Positions 1 to 11,730 of a DNA stretch of 64,000 nt are shown piece after piece. The translations under genes were made by a program, and so were the position numbers. This DNA is from Mactromeris polynyma (taxonomy: Eukaryota; Mollusca; Bivalvia; Venerida; Mactridae). The notes under the pieces were generated by a model that was not told the DNA's origin, did not search any database, and worked only from the letters and a program-made list of their open reading frames with translations. The DNA lies in NCBI GenBank assembly GCA_032209605.1, contig JASFXZ010000028.1:5404941-5468940 (forward strand). The letters are read 5' to 3'. Numbering within the stretch: position 1 is the stretch's first letter; every line of letters starts with the position of its first letter.

Positions 1-1324
1 CTCGCGGAAGTGTAATTTCTTCACATACTCGTGGCAAGTTTCCAATAAATTTTCGGATTTTTATAATAAGTACCGTAATTTTAACTTACCCTAATGCAAA
101 GAGCAATCTTGTTAGATTATAATTCCACCAAAAATATATGTTTAATAATAAAGGTTAATCCATAAACGGCGATCAAACAATCCATTTTCAGATAATTTTC
201 AGAGCACGATTGCATCATTACTATTTTAAAAATGTCGGTCATTTTCCGAAAATGACCACTTCATTTTGGATATTTTCATTTAGTTTAATTGTACTAATAC
301 ACTTCCTTGTAAACTATATATTTCAAAAGAATTCTGTGAAAAACAAACTGGGTTTAATTATCTTAAAAATGTGTAAAGATCCACTAAACAAAGGATGTAG
401 ATCACACGTGCCTGTCGTGTAATTGTCTAGACAAGTCGGCTATTTCCCCATCACAAATGTGTGAAAAATCAATACTAAGTAGGTCAAATCCAACACCAGA
501 GAAGTCCCCGTGGAAATGAATAGCAAGGCTACTGCTACTCACTGGATAAATCTTGAAATACACTATAGAAAATGTTAACCAATCTGCTTCAATGTTACAG
601 CTATTTTTAAATTGAAGAGAAAATGCGCGAAATTGCCTTGGTGGTTAACCTAAGATTTGATTGGTTTACAGAACACTGAATATGTAATTAGCAAAACCAT
701 GTTAGTACGGCTGCGCCGAAAAACGCCACGACATGTAATTAGTCATGTATTTTGATTCTTACATTTAATTAATTGATATTACCGGCATTGTGTTAAATTT
801 TGTTTATTGGTCATTATTTTCCAAAACCTGTTTTCACTGGCTGACCACCACATAATTTGCTGACAAAGGTTCTCAAGTAAATAAAAAACAGACTGTAATT
901 ATGAATATATACTTACAATTCAAGATCAGATAATAATTCATAGCAAATGCAAGAAGGGATTTTAATGCTGATATTAACTATGGATATTAAGTTTTATTTA
1001 AACAGAAGCTTATTCGGGACTTATTTACAAGCATTCATCAAATGTTCCGGATATATTTTTGTTGAGTGTATGCCAATGATGAGTTCACCAAATAAACAGT
1101 CGTTGTTAGTTAGTCACAGATATGGTCAACGTACTAAACGACGTTTTATTTGTCTTTGACTCGAAAGTTTAACTATACACTTCGTGATATTGCTCTCTGA
1201 CCTATCTTGAAATGAACTGAACAAGATAACTGCGGAAACAAATATTCTTTTCGCCTGATCATGTGTTTGCTCCAAATAACAACTGCTTTATTCTACTAAA
1301 TGATATGCCATTGTATTATGACAG
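1..1324 (+). other. Intron 9 (3' part) of the upstream PEBP-like gene copy
   Basis: Aligns base for base with 35728-37050, which lies between exon 9 and exon 10 of copy A. It ends in an acceptor AG at 1323-1324 preceded by a T-rich stretch. A 70-codon open frame at 210-422 recurs at 35937-36149 but lies inside the intron and has no homology I recognise, so it is not called. Nothing else is visible. Confidence 0.85.
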
Positions 1325-1523
1325 ATGTTTATTTGACATCAACCGAGCAGTGTCAGAGAATAACTTAACTCTCGTTGGTGCCACTTGGTTCCGGGCAACC
1401 AGAGACGCTTACGTCATACAAAGGAATGTACAAAGTGGAGCAGTTGAATCGCAAGAGTGTAGAGCGGTGCCAAATTATCCAAGCTTATGTGACACTTCAG
1501 GTTCCGCCATTATTGTTGGGTAG
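1325..1523 (+). CDS. Last exon (exon 10) of upstream tandem copy of secreted two-domain PEBP-like protein
   Basis: The exon begins after acceptor AG at 1324, enters with the last base of a split Arg codon, and ends at TAG 1521-1523. It encodes 65 residues matching the C-terminus of copy A: the stretch CLFDINRAVSENNLTL is the PEBP-type FDI..F helix, followed by LVGATWF, the equivalent of the family's VAG-N-F segment. Relative to copy A exon 10 there are three amino-acid differences (Gln/His, Arg/Lys, Ala/Thr) and I count no synonymous change. Exons 1-9 lie upstream of the window. An ATG at 1263 opens the same frame, but it is intronic and not the start. Confidence 0.88.
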
Positions 1524-1700
1524 AAATCTACTGTTTAGGTAGAAATCTATTGTTGGGTAGAAATCTACTGTTTGGGTAGAAATCTATTGTTGGGTAGAAA
1601 TCTACTGTTTGGGTAGAAATCTATTGTTGGGTAGAAATCTATTGTTTGGGTAGAAATATATTGTTGAGTAGAAATCTATTATTTTGTTAAAAATCTACTG
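1514..1700 (+). repeat. 3'UTR minisatellite starting at the stop codon (18-19 bp unit)
   Basis: About nine units of TAGAAATCTATTGTTGGG, alternating with a 19-bp CTGTTTGGG variant. The gene's own stop codon is the TAG of the first unit. The same nine units follow exon 10 of copy A. Confidence 0.9.
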
Positions 1701-1788
1701 CTGTTGATCATCTACATATTGTCATACTGTGAGTAACTTTAACTTTCATATATACATGTGATTTAACCATATATTTATGTCACTTTAG

Positions 1789-1836
1789 AATAAAATGCTG
1801 TAAACAATATATCAATATATTACATTGTATAATAAA
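1789..1836 (+). other. Candidate polyadenylation signals
   Basis: AATAAA occurs at 1789-1794 and 1831-1836, about 270-310 bases after the stop codon. Both lie in AT-rich sequence that is conserved in unit 2. Position is suggestive only. Confidence 0.45.
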
Positions 1837-2202
1837 CAAGAGAATTCTGTAACGTTCGTTATATATTCTTCTTCTGTCTTCTTCAGCAGCAGCAACAACA
1901 TTAGCAGCCAATCACTGAGTTAGCAACAATGTTATTTTGTATTCTTAAAAAAATATCGTAAATATGTATATAATTATTTTATTGTAAATAGTACACACAC
2001 AACGTCATCAAAAATACACATATTATTTATTAAATCATCTACGTCATTTGTTTTACAGAAACTAACAAATTCATTTATAAACACTATATTTATAATACTT
2101 TTAGAAGTTCGCCCAAACATGTTTGAGGGCGATCCATCAGGTGAAAAAGCTGACCATGGCAAACGTCGACATTGTTCTGCTGTATGAATACATTAGCAAC
2201 AC

Positions 2203-2470
2203 AAGCAACTACTTAATTAACTAGATGATTATCTTGTTATCACGTTAAAGAAACTAGATAACTACTTAATTAACTAGATAATTATTTGGTTAAATTGATA
2301 AGTATCGTGATAAATTTTAATACCAGATAAATAAATATCTTAACACGAAAATTGTCCGATAGTGCCCACTACTGCAACACACTATCTAGTTAATTAAGTC
2401 GTTATCTAGTTACTTTAATAACGCCATAACCAGATAATTATCTAGTTAATTAAGTAGATAACTGGTGGCA
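2203..2470. repeat. Inverted-repeat cluster built on CTAGTTAATTAAGTAG
   Basis: The motif ACTTAATTAACTAGATAA and its complement TTATCTAGTTAATTAAGT occur several times on both sides of a 100-base spacer, giving a MITE-like fold-back. It is conserved in unit 2 at about 37930-38196. No coding potential is seen. Confidence 0.6.
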
Positions 2471-2485
2471 GAAATATACAACCAT

Positions 2486-2542
2486 AGGATCCTTTGTTGG
2501 TTGATGATGATATGAAGATTGCCGTCAACGATAAAGGATCCT
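2486..2542. repeat. Hairpin with 10-bp terminal stem
   Basis: AGGATCCTTT at the left pairs with AAAGGATCCT at the right, and the inner GGTTGA/TCAAC segments extend the stem. The structure is retained in unit 2 at 38212-38268. Confidence 0.5.
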
Positions 2543-3271
2543 GTCGTGGGTATTGATGTCGCCCCACGCGATTACATGGTCCCCATGCAAGGTTCTACTT
2601 TGAAGCACACATACATTACTGGACCACTCTCCCGTGTGCCTGTATGCTCTCTACATCACGTCAGAGATATGACGGTGTATCCAGGATTCGCCAGAAAGTA
2701 GGATTTTACCCTACCGTCTTCGAAGCTGTTGATATCATATGTAATAAAGATTTGGTAAAATGTTACAATAATTTGTTCGTATTTAAAAGTTTAGCCAATT
2801 TAGCAACAACACAGGACAAATCCTGTTGAAATATCTTTCAGGTCAGATGGACCACATAAAACTTTAAACCCAGGTAAACCCAGGTAAACTCAGGTAAACG
2901 AAGTCATCTCATTTCACATTATAATATAAAAGATATAAAAGGCAAACTTATTTAATTACATTCCTTTCACTCGGTCCTGTTTATGCTATTAAACCCCTAT
3001 TAGGGACATTGATCAGCTCTGTCAACTGAATGATTGAAAAACTGAATTGGGTAGATTCAACAACTTCAACATAATGCTTGAATGATCTTATTTAAAGCAT
3101 GCAGATATTTGGCCGCATGGTTTATTGTGAATGCATGCATAAAGATAAATCGATTTTTTCTAGACCGTGAAATATATCAACCGGGACCAGATGTCTTCAA
3201 AATTTCACAGTCTGTTGAATTTCACGCTGCACCGATCGCTATGCCTTTTCATTTCAATATCAGATGGAATT

Positions 3272-3466
3272 TAAGCCCAGCTATTAGGATGGAGGAAGAC
3301 CCCAGGCGGACACCTGGGTAAGAAGCACCGAACTTCCGTAAGCCAGTTTCATGGCTTCCTCTCTTACAAATTATATATTCTTCAGATGGGATTCGAACCT
3401 GTAGCGGTGAGGGATACGTGCTTCCAAGTCGTAGACCGTAACGAATCGACCCGAACGCTCCCCCAG
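3272..3466 (-). mobile_element. tRNA-derived SINE, family 1
   Basis: Read on the minus strand, a tRNA-like head contains a B-box-like GGTTCGAATCC (plus-strand GGATTCGAACC near 3388). A body follows that includes the complements of CTTCCGTAAGCCAG and GGAGGAAGACCCCAGG. The same body recurs in intron 8 at 32302-32486, which defines the family. It is present at the same place in unit 2, so the insertion predates the duplication. Confidence 0.65.
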
Positions 3467-3685
3467 CAATTGTGTTATATCAATATATATACTAGCGGAA
3501 AAAAGAAACTGTGCATGTGTATTATATGCTATAACTTAGGAGGTATGTAAGGAATCGCAATAAAAATTTCAACAGGGTTTTATCTTACCTTTATTTAACA
3601 CCAGCTCAATTGATATGGTTATTGAATCAGCTGCGTCTTAGTTAGATCAGTTTTCAGAGACGTTCTCTAAACAAAGTTCAGCTCA

Positions 3686-3905
3686 TCAATACCGTGTATG
3701 TCCACCATTGGAATCGATGCATGCTTGACAACGACGCCGCATTGATGTGACAAGTGTTCTGAAAAATGCCTGGGGAATACCATTCCAGATTCTGCGCACG
3801 TGATAGGTCAGGTAACGTCAACGGCTGATTTTGGAGGCCACGTAACCGTCGCTGCATCTCATCCCACACGTGTTCTATAGGCGACAAATCCGGTGATATT
3901 GCAGG
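3686..3905 (-). pseudogene. Tc1 transposase, C-terminal part
   Basis: Continues the transposase across the nested insertion: ISPDLSPIEHVWDEM carries the third catalytic residue (Glu), giving a DD34E spacing by count once the insertion is ignored. Near 3805-3815 the homology moves to another frame (IPQAFFRTLVTSMRRR), so there is a frameshift besides the insertion. The stop in the shifted frame lies at about 3686. Confidence 0.85.
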
Positions 3906-3910
3906 CCAGG

Positions 3911-6900
3911 GGTGGTATTCACAAAGCGTCTTAGATTTTATCGTAAGAAATTTCGTAAACTCTAAGAAATTTCTTAGCTAAGAGTAAAATATTTTTTACT
4001 CGTAAGTACTATTCAAGAAGCCTCTTAGGAAATATCTTAGATAAAATATTATCCTAAGTTTGAGAAATATCTTACGTTACAATTATGTCCCAAGAAATTT
4101 CTTAACGTCGTTGCTATGTAAAAGTGGAATTTCCCAACCTTAAAATAGTAACGGAAGTAAACACAGCAGTACATATATGACAATCTCTATCCAGAGTTGT
4201 CGTTCCTGCATGGTTCAATTATACACATTAAAGAACAAGATACTTACAATTTGCATAGGTGTACCATACATTACATGGTCTTGAAGCCGCATTTTACTTA
4301 ATGTACTCAACATGTTGTATAATGATGATATCATCAATATGTTATCAATAACGATAACAGCGATACATACTTGCGATAATTTGACATAAATGAGATTTCT
4401 GGAGTCTGTGTTTCACACAGTCTCCATTTTAATTCATCTATTTGTATAAAGCAGTGTAATTCTATTCAGATTGTGAATAGAATGTCTATAATTAGTGTGC
4501 CATAGTCTCTTATAATTCTTATAGAAGAGTCTTGCATGAGTATGTATGCATTGTGTTACTGAAATATTGTGTTATATGCAAGAATGAGACTTTAATAAAA
4601 GATATATATATATAAACATACATTTAGGCAAGTACATGATGATCCATTTTAGAATGCACTTATCAATTACTTGGTGTTGTGTTGCTGTCAATTTAATGGC
4701 ATTTTGTACACTATAAATGTGTTGCCTGCTGTAATATAACACAATAAAATGTACTGTTACTAGGGTGTACTAGGGAAAGTCCTTCAATTATAACTTAAAT
4801 AACAATTACCCAAGCATTGTTTACAGGACACAATATTGTCTTAATAATTAATCAGACAGACAAAATTGAAATAATGTTCTACTTAAATGTTTAATATTCA
4901 TTTAATACTTATTAAATGTGCATAAATATACAGCAATTAAATAATGTTAATGTATCAAACCTTTTTTTTGACTCATGTGTACAGTTTCCATTAAAGAGAA
5001 TAATATTTACATTATCCCTAGCTCAGTAAGTGTTCATGCAAAATGATTTGCAATATAATAATTACACCATTGCACAATTACATGAAATGGAATTAGAATT
5101 ACATCATTTTCAGGATAGAATATGAAAACATTGTACCAAATAGATTATGTAAAACAGAAATATTTAGCACTCTTGAAAATGAAGATTTGGGATAAAATTC
5201 TGCAGCATACATATAAAGCAGTAGGGAGTGCATGATTCATTTCATGTATCTAAATAAATGTGGTTTCTGTACCTTTTAAACACCCAAAGTAATATTTTTG
5301 TTTGAAAGTAGTCAGGCTAGTCATGAATATTTGTTTAATGTATACTAGACTGTAACTGAAGGGACATTTAATACACATATATACAGCTAATATGTGACTG
5401 AAGTGACTCACAAAGTTGTGATTTTAATATCTTCTATCTCAGCACCCACAGTGACACTTCCATGGTTGATGGATGTGTAAATAAACAACCTTGCAACAAA
5501 CCTTTAAAGGATTATTTAAATACACATATTAAAGTTTACTGTTATTATATTCTTCAAGTGGTCAATATATTGCTGATATTATAGTCTGGTTCTTTGTACA
5601 ATTATTTCCATCTTAAATGCAAATGGGCATTTTTAATTATGATAACTATTCCTAGTTTTAAGTGATTACAGAACAAATATAATATTGTTCATTTGCAAGT
5701 AAATATGGAGTGCTTAAATAATAATACCATTTTAAGATATGGTATACATGTTGTATAATTTTGGTGTGGGTTATAAGAATACTATAATACTTATGTTTGT
5801 GCAAAGATCTCCATTACTAATAAAATCAAAAACAAATCAATTCAGGATCCACAGTTTTTATTCAGGTTACATACAACAATAAATGATGAAATCATGACAT
5901 ACATGCTCTGCATACAACCGATTTTTCATATGTTTATGTTGTTTTTCCACAATAACTACCAAAATCTCATGTGTGTTATCAGCAACCAGATGATATGAGC
6001 TGATCAGAAAAGAATGACACTGTATTTTTCCGCATGTGCTAATAAATTGCTGACAAAACTAAATATGTATTACACAAACTTCAAGGTTTGAAACATTTTG
6101 TCTTTTAGTACACATCTTTGTTTCAAATAATGATGTTTCAGTAAAGTTTTGTAATATATTGGATCTTCATATCTTCTTTGTGGCACTGTACAGTGAATCT
6201 CCTGTTACAGTCAACTGTTGTACCATGGATAGTTCTATTCATCTCATACCATAACATCAAAATGATTCAAGTAATAAGATGATGTTTTTCCTGAAAAGAT
6301 ATTTAATCAAATAGATTTGTAAGGCCGAAAAAGATTCAACAAAATTATAAAACATGTACATTACACATACTTAAAGTTAACTATTAACTAAAACAATTAA
6401 TTGAATGTGGTTCATAAAACATCTTATCACAGCTCTAAATAAATTACTGTTTTCTGACAAAACAGAGAGCACGATTTTATTCCTGTGCCGCCATCAGGTA
6501 GGAATGATCATAATCATTACAACAGCGTCCATTCAAAGAACTCATTTCAACAAACAGAAACTAATATGTATGCAAAATACATAAATAAGTAAGCAAAATA
6601 TTACTTCCGCATCGCGAATACATGTGACAAACACATAGTTTATGACATTTAGTAAATACTTCATGTAGTCAAAGCATATGGTAAAACGACCAACTATGAT
6701 TAATGTCAGTTCAGAAACGAAGTTTACTAGTACCTGTATTTAGTAATTAATACACTTTTACAAGACAAAAAACTAGACATCATTCGCCCTCTCGATTCGA
6801 TTTTTTGACAGCTGATTTCCGTGCGTGTAATAAAGTAAATATACAGATTTAATCTAAATGGAATCTTTGAATAAATATGTTTGTAAAATATGATAAACTT

Positions 6901-7207
6901 ACTTTGTATACGTTGAGAGAGCCGGGAATAACCGTGTTTAAAATGACGGAATGTACCGTCGCCATTTTAAAGAAATTTCTCAAGTAGATAAGATACCTAT
7001 AGACGTATTTTATTTATTGAAAACAATCTTAGATGAAATACGAATATTTAAGACTAAAACGTGCTATTTAAGACCAAAATAATTCTAAGATGTTTTGTGA
7101 ATAGCTTTTAAGAAATATTTTAATTTTTAGTCAAATTTTGTCAAATTTGAGAATTTTCTAGCAGATAAGAGAAATATTTTTATCTTAGGTGCTTTGTGAA
7201 TACCACC
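3911..7207. mobile_element. Non-autonomous DNA transposon nested in Tc1, 5-bp target duplication
   Basis: Ends are GGTGGTATTCACAAAGC (3911) and its perfect complement (to 7207), flanked by CCAGG at 3906-3910 and 7208-7212. Removing it rejoins the Tc1 transposase codons around LLPW-A. The 3.3-kb interior is AT-rich with no substantial open frame. CTTAGA/TCTTAG motifs recur near both ends, including a partial second copy of the right end near 7085-7110. I cannot assign a superfamily. Confidence 0.85.
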
Positions 7208-7212
7208 CCAGG

Positions 7213-7987
7213 GCAGCAGATTCACATTGTTCTGGGTCAAAAAGTCGGTGACGACCCGCGCGACGTGCGGGCGAGCGTTATCCTGGTGCAGCGTGGCGTA
7301 ACGTTGCTGCACAAATGGAAGGACGTGAGGCCGTATGATTTCGTCACGATATCTGATGCCTGTAAGTGTGCCGTCTACAACCACAAGTGCTGTTCTACCA
7401 CGGGATGAGGTGCCACCCCACACCATGACATCACCTCCGCCGAATGGACGACGTTCAATCACACAACTGTCATGGAAACGTTCACCAACACGACGGTACA
7501 CGCTAGAACGGTCGTCGCTGCTGTCGAGATGGAACCTGGACTCATCCGTGAAAAGAATACGTGCCCAGTCCTGTTGCGTGAAGTGTATGTGTCTTCTACA
7601 CCAGGCAAAACGTGCTACACGATGACGTTGCTGCAGAACAGGACGTATGGCAGGGCGTCGTGGACGTATGCCTCGTTCACGCAATCGATTACGTACCGTT
7701 CGGGGACTGATTCTTCTAAGGCCAGGAATACTTCTAGCCGTCAAAGAAGCAGTTCTGAGTCGGTCACGGAGATGAACCACCCGGATGTACGTATCCTGGC
7801 GAATAGACGTTACGCGTGGACGTCCTGATCGAGGCCGGTCTCTGGTTGCCCCAGACTGTTGGTACCGTCTCCACAAGGCGTCTACAGTATTTCGGTGAAC
7901 AAATTGTCTGGCAACGTCAGTATGACGTACACCAGCTTCAATCATGCCTACGGCGCGGCATCTGTCAGTTTCATTCAACCTTGGCAT
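7213..7987 (-). pseudogene. Tc1 transposase, N-terminal and central part
   Basis: Begins MPRLNETDRC with a paired-like helix-turn-helix region (RAVGMIEAG, then TVDALWRRYQQSG) and a Tc1-type DRPRSGRPR linker. The catalytic region follows: first Asp in ILFTDESRFHLDS, the MVWGG segment, and second Asp in LHQDNARPH. The frame is open up to the nested insertion at 7212, beyond which the apparent protein is transposon sequence. The third catalytic residue is on the separate fragment at 3686-3905. Members of this family cut and paste DNA at TA; this copy cannot make an intact enzyme. Confidence 0.9.
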
Positions 7988-8284
7988 GGCGTATCAACGA
8001 CGTTTTTCAAAATTATCCTGGTTTTGTGTCTTACATGTAACAACAATATGTTTTAACACAGGTTTAGGCAACAAACCTGTTTGCAATTGACTGCTGCACG
8101 AAAAAAACCTGAAAAAGAAGACGTTAGCCCGACAGGCAAACTACCCGTGCAACTCATGCACTGGCCAGTGTAAATGGCCGAGAGGGATACACAACTTACC
8201 TGTGTAAAGTTTCAAGCTTTAATTTATAAAATTGAAGGATATATGAACATTTTACACATGCACAGTTTCTTTTTTCCGCTAGTA

Positions 8285-9301
8285 TATAATTAATATATCC
8301 TCTTACGAAACAAACGACTCTAGTACATTATTTGTACATGCCAGCGGCGTATTTATAACAATATAACATTTTCAGTAAACAAGTTTATCAACAGTATTTA
8401 AATAAATATATTTACTAACCTTTCTCTGTACGTCGTCTGCACTTGAAGTAAATCTTAAATCTCCGTGAATTGTATTTAGTTTCTGCCCTTTAGATTAAAT
8501 GTGTATAATCATGTATAAACACAGTAAACGCTGGACTCAGCTGATATACTGACCTGTCTCTTATCTTCCAATTATATTCACATTGATAGCACGTTTGTAT
8601 TTGTGTTACCTCCTTTGAGTGGATAAAAAACGTATGTAGACTGGATTGCTTTTTAAATTGAAATAACTCCGCAGTTGTGTCACACAAAACACATGGATAT
8701 TTATATATCTAGGGAATTACTGTTAGCTTTCAAGCAGAGGAATAATATATCTGAACTTATTTTCACAAATCATTGTATTTTTTTTTCAAAAACAATTCAA
8801 AAGTCAAGTTGGGGTTAGTAATTGTACTTTGAACTATATCCTTTAAGTTCCATCAGGTAAGTGCAGCTTTTTATATTTATGTATTGTGTTAAACGTGACT
8901 ATCCACTTTGACTTATACACAATGCCGCTTCCTGGTTTTCATACAGACGGGTTATTCAAAATACTTTAACTTCCCGCATCATTCACTCATTAACTATGTG
9001 TCATGAATAAGTCAACAAGAAGCCACTACAGTCAGGTTTGTGAAGCATCTGACAGGATGCAGAGAGGAATAATTTTGACCTATCAGACTTATTTCAGAAT
9101 GGTTTTCTTCTATTTCCTTAAATATGACAGACGGACATCTCAGCAAAATCCGCATAATTATTTTTAACCCTAATTTTAGATTATATTATTTGAAGTTATA
9201 TCATGCTCATTTTTAGTTCATTTGTTTACCCAAACAAACATGAAAAATTTACTGTATATAGATAACAAATCAGTAAATATGCATCATCAAAGAATACACA
9301 A
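8285..9301. other. Intergenic sequence shared by both units
   Basis: Aligns with 39194-40195 in unit 2 with scattered substitutions and small indels. I see no gene, RNA or recognisable element in it. Confidence 0.6.
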
Positions 9302-9940
9302 AGAATGTAGTCCTCAGTTTTTGTCGGAAAAAGAAGTTTGCATTATCATAATTTTTTTTAAAAACTTCCAGGTTTAACAAGATCATTTGAATCGGTTATA
9401 CATTGCAATGATTCGTATTAAGGATGGTTTAGCCTATGTCACAACAATATTTGATGAAGCCCATTAAAAAATGAGGGTTCAGTCTGATGAGCCAGATACA
9501 TCTTTAATAAAATAATTAAAGGAAAAAGACTCAGAATAACTTATCTAAAACAATGTACGGATCATTGATGTTTTTTGCATGGACACATTTTCTACACGTA
9601 CCAGAAAACTAACAGAGATTCTGTGTTAGCTATGTTCTAAGGCCATATTTAAGATATCTAAAGTTTCTGGTACACTGGCGAACCAACCGATGTTGACTTC
9701 GAATCAATTTCGTTTTGGCATATGAGCGCAGCTTTTTTCGCATCCTTTTTCTCCATTAATGACTTGTTTATTTACATATTACTTTCTATCCATCGTTTCA
9801 AATTTAAGGGACATCATACCGGAAACAGACACTTTATTAAGGACCACCTTACGTGAATTCTACAACATCTGTAATAAAAGCTAGCTAGGCTTCTTATTAT
9901 TTATTCTTGTGTTTTGAATGTATGTTATATATCCCCCAGC
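9302..9940. other. Unit-1-specific intergenic block
   Basis: Flanks at about 9300 and 9941 are contiguous in unit 2 (near 40200-40230). The extra 0.6 kb is AT-rich with no open frame of note and no clear terminal repeats, so I cannot tell an insertion in unit 1 from a deletion in unit 2. Confidence 0.6.
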
Positions 9941-10446
9941 CTGTGCAATTCTTTCACTTTATATAGAGCTCAGGTTATTTCCTGCCCAGTTTCGGCCTAT
10001 TGTTGCCAGCTGTCTTGACTTGTCCAATGATATTTTCCATCCATTAATCACCCCCCTTCACTGTTTGTCCTCTTTGATTATCCTAGTTATTCCAGGGCAT
10101 TCCTTGCGCCTCAGTTCCCTAAAGTGTGTACCCTTTATCCTCTTCAAGTGCCTTATGTTTTACGGATAGTTGTTTTTCCGGAGGTCTGTGTGGAGAGGCA
10201 CTGTCTTATGTATATGGCGTTCCCTGCAGCAACTTATTCTCTCTCTTTTCTTGCTTGCCGTGTCGATAGGCTAATTTTAAATCAAGCACAGCTGCAACAA
10301 TATATACATCTCGGTAAAATCATTGACTAACATATTATTAGGTAAAACTGTAAAGTATTCAAGTCATTACTCTGTTGGAATAATCACCACATACATATTT
10401 GCACGGACATCGATTATTTTTACAATTCGAAACAATACTTTGTTTA

Positions 10447-10530
10447 CAATAATTGTTGTCGTTGTTGTTCTTGTTGTTGTCGTTGTTGTTGATGTTGTTG
10501 CTGATGTTGTTGTCTGTCAATGTTGTTAAC
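10447..10530 (+). repeat. Degenerate GTT-rich microsatellite
   Basis: Runs of GTTGTT interspersed with GTCGTT and GATGTT. A shorter version is present in unit 2 at about 40755-40832. Confidence 0.75.
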
Positions 10531-10554
10531 GATGAATCATAAATCATATTAGTA

Positions 10555-11400
10555 CTTGTATGAATTGGTTGTTTTGCATTTTTAACAAGATAATACTAGT
10601 GGAATTCTCATGAATGACACCAAAATGCACCAGAAGCAACATTTTCATACCTATATTGTAAAAAAAATCCGGGGTAGATCCGACTGGGGTTGGTACAGGA
10701 AGTGGTGTCCCCTAGAAATTTTGTAAAATGTTGGTACTTGTATGAATTGGTCGTTCTTTTAAGCATGTAATACTAGTAATTTTTCATGAATGAGTCCTCA
10801 AATTTTAGACCTAGAAATGCACCAGAAGCCACCATTTCATAAGTATATTATAAAATTTTGCGGGGGAAACCCGACTGGGGGTTGGTACAGGGACATTGTT
10901 GTATTTGCATTTGTTTATCGTCGCCACCGGTTTCCCACATGGGTGACGCCTCCGGAAGATTGTTAGTCATATTAGATTTTTGGAGGATAGTGCATGATAC
11001 AGAAGATGCCCCAGTTCCAGAAGCACCCCTGGTTCTTTTACAAGCTCGGTGTAAAGCATCATACACGGTACATCGGTTTTTAAAGTCTCGTCCGAAAGAC
11101 TGTTAGTACGGTCAGTGATGGAGCGGGGAATCGAACCTGCCATTTCAGGATTACAAGTCCAAGCACGTTACCATTGGACTACGGATCCGCTACCCCCCGG
11201 ACATTTTTTAAGAAGTTGGTACTTGTATGAATTGGTCGTTCTGTATTTTTAACAAAATAATACTAGCGCAATTCTCACGAAAATGTCCTCAATCTTAGAT
11301 CCCGAAATGCACCAGAAGCCACCATTTCATACCTATATTGCTCAAATTTTCAGGGGGAGATCCCCCTACCCCCCTTCAGGGAGGGTACATTTGACCTCAT
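10555..11400 (+). repeat. Three degenerate ~190-bp direct repeats
   Basis: The phrases GGTACTTGTATGAATTGGTC, AATACTAGT..AATT.TCA and AATGCACCAGAAGCCACC recur at about 10555, 10735 and 11215, each ending in a G-rich GGGG.AGATCC segment. The second and third copies are separated by a SINE. Same arrangement in unit 2 (about 40850-41640), where the first and third copies are truncated. Confidence 0.7.
10898..11198 (-). mobile_element. tRNA-derived SINE, family 2, with target duplication
   Basis: Flanked by GGACATT at 10891-10897 and 11199-11205. On the minus strand the head resembles a tRNA with box A-like TAGTCCAATGG, anticodon loop CTTGTAA and B box GGTTCGATTCC. The body contains TTTCGGACGAGAC and AAACCGATGTACCGTGTA, a motif type I associate with invertebrate tRNA SINEs (from memory). 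Present at the same site in unit 2. Confidence 0.8.
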
Positions 11401-11730
11401 GTTTTGCCCCCCAGTCTGGAATGTCTGGATCTGGGCCTGGTATACGTAGTATATTCCTGAGACTAGACTAAGTGACTAATTATTTCAAACATCAATACAT
11501 GCATCGATAAATAATGTAAAGGCTAGACATATTTCGAATTAAAAATAACCAATTGACTTGAATAAACAAAATGACGGTGAACACACTTTTGTCTTTCCGA
11601 AAACGAAACAAAGACAGTAGTGTGACATCCAACGTGATTAAATTCAAGCGTATATCATTTAGAGCCTGACTGAAATAGAAAGAAGGACAGTAGCAAAACA
11701 CTATCTAAACCTTTACAGGGTAAGGTATGC

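Larger units (their letters stand above)
3492..8282 (-). mobile_element. Tc1-type DNA transposon, interrupted by a nested element
   Basis: Inverted ends CTAGCGGAAAAAAGAAACTG at 3492 and its complement at 8263-8282, flanked by TA at 3490-3491 and 8283-8284. After removing the nested 3.3-kb insertion and its target duplication the element is about 1.49 kb, typical for Tc1 elements. It contains a broken transposase on the minus strand. Unit 2 has the unoccupied TA-rich site near 39183-39193, so the element arrived in unit 1 after duplication, or was lost from unit 2 by a precise event. Confidence 0.92.

Noticed and set aside
210..422. 70-codon frame with a hydrophobic stretch, repeated at 35937-36149
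   Set aside because: Lies inside intron 9. Its conservation matches the surrounding intron and no homology is recognised.
2519..2829. Small open frames at 2519-2701 and 2644-2829, similar frame at 38245-38427
   Set aside because: Overlapping frames in intergenic DNA. The second is disrupted in unit 2, and no domain or homology is recognised.
10858..11106. 82-codon frame conserved in unit 2 (41136-41384)
   Set aside because: Lies within the SINE at 10898-11198, with target duplication and tRNA-like head on the other strand.
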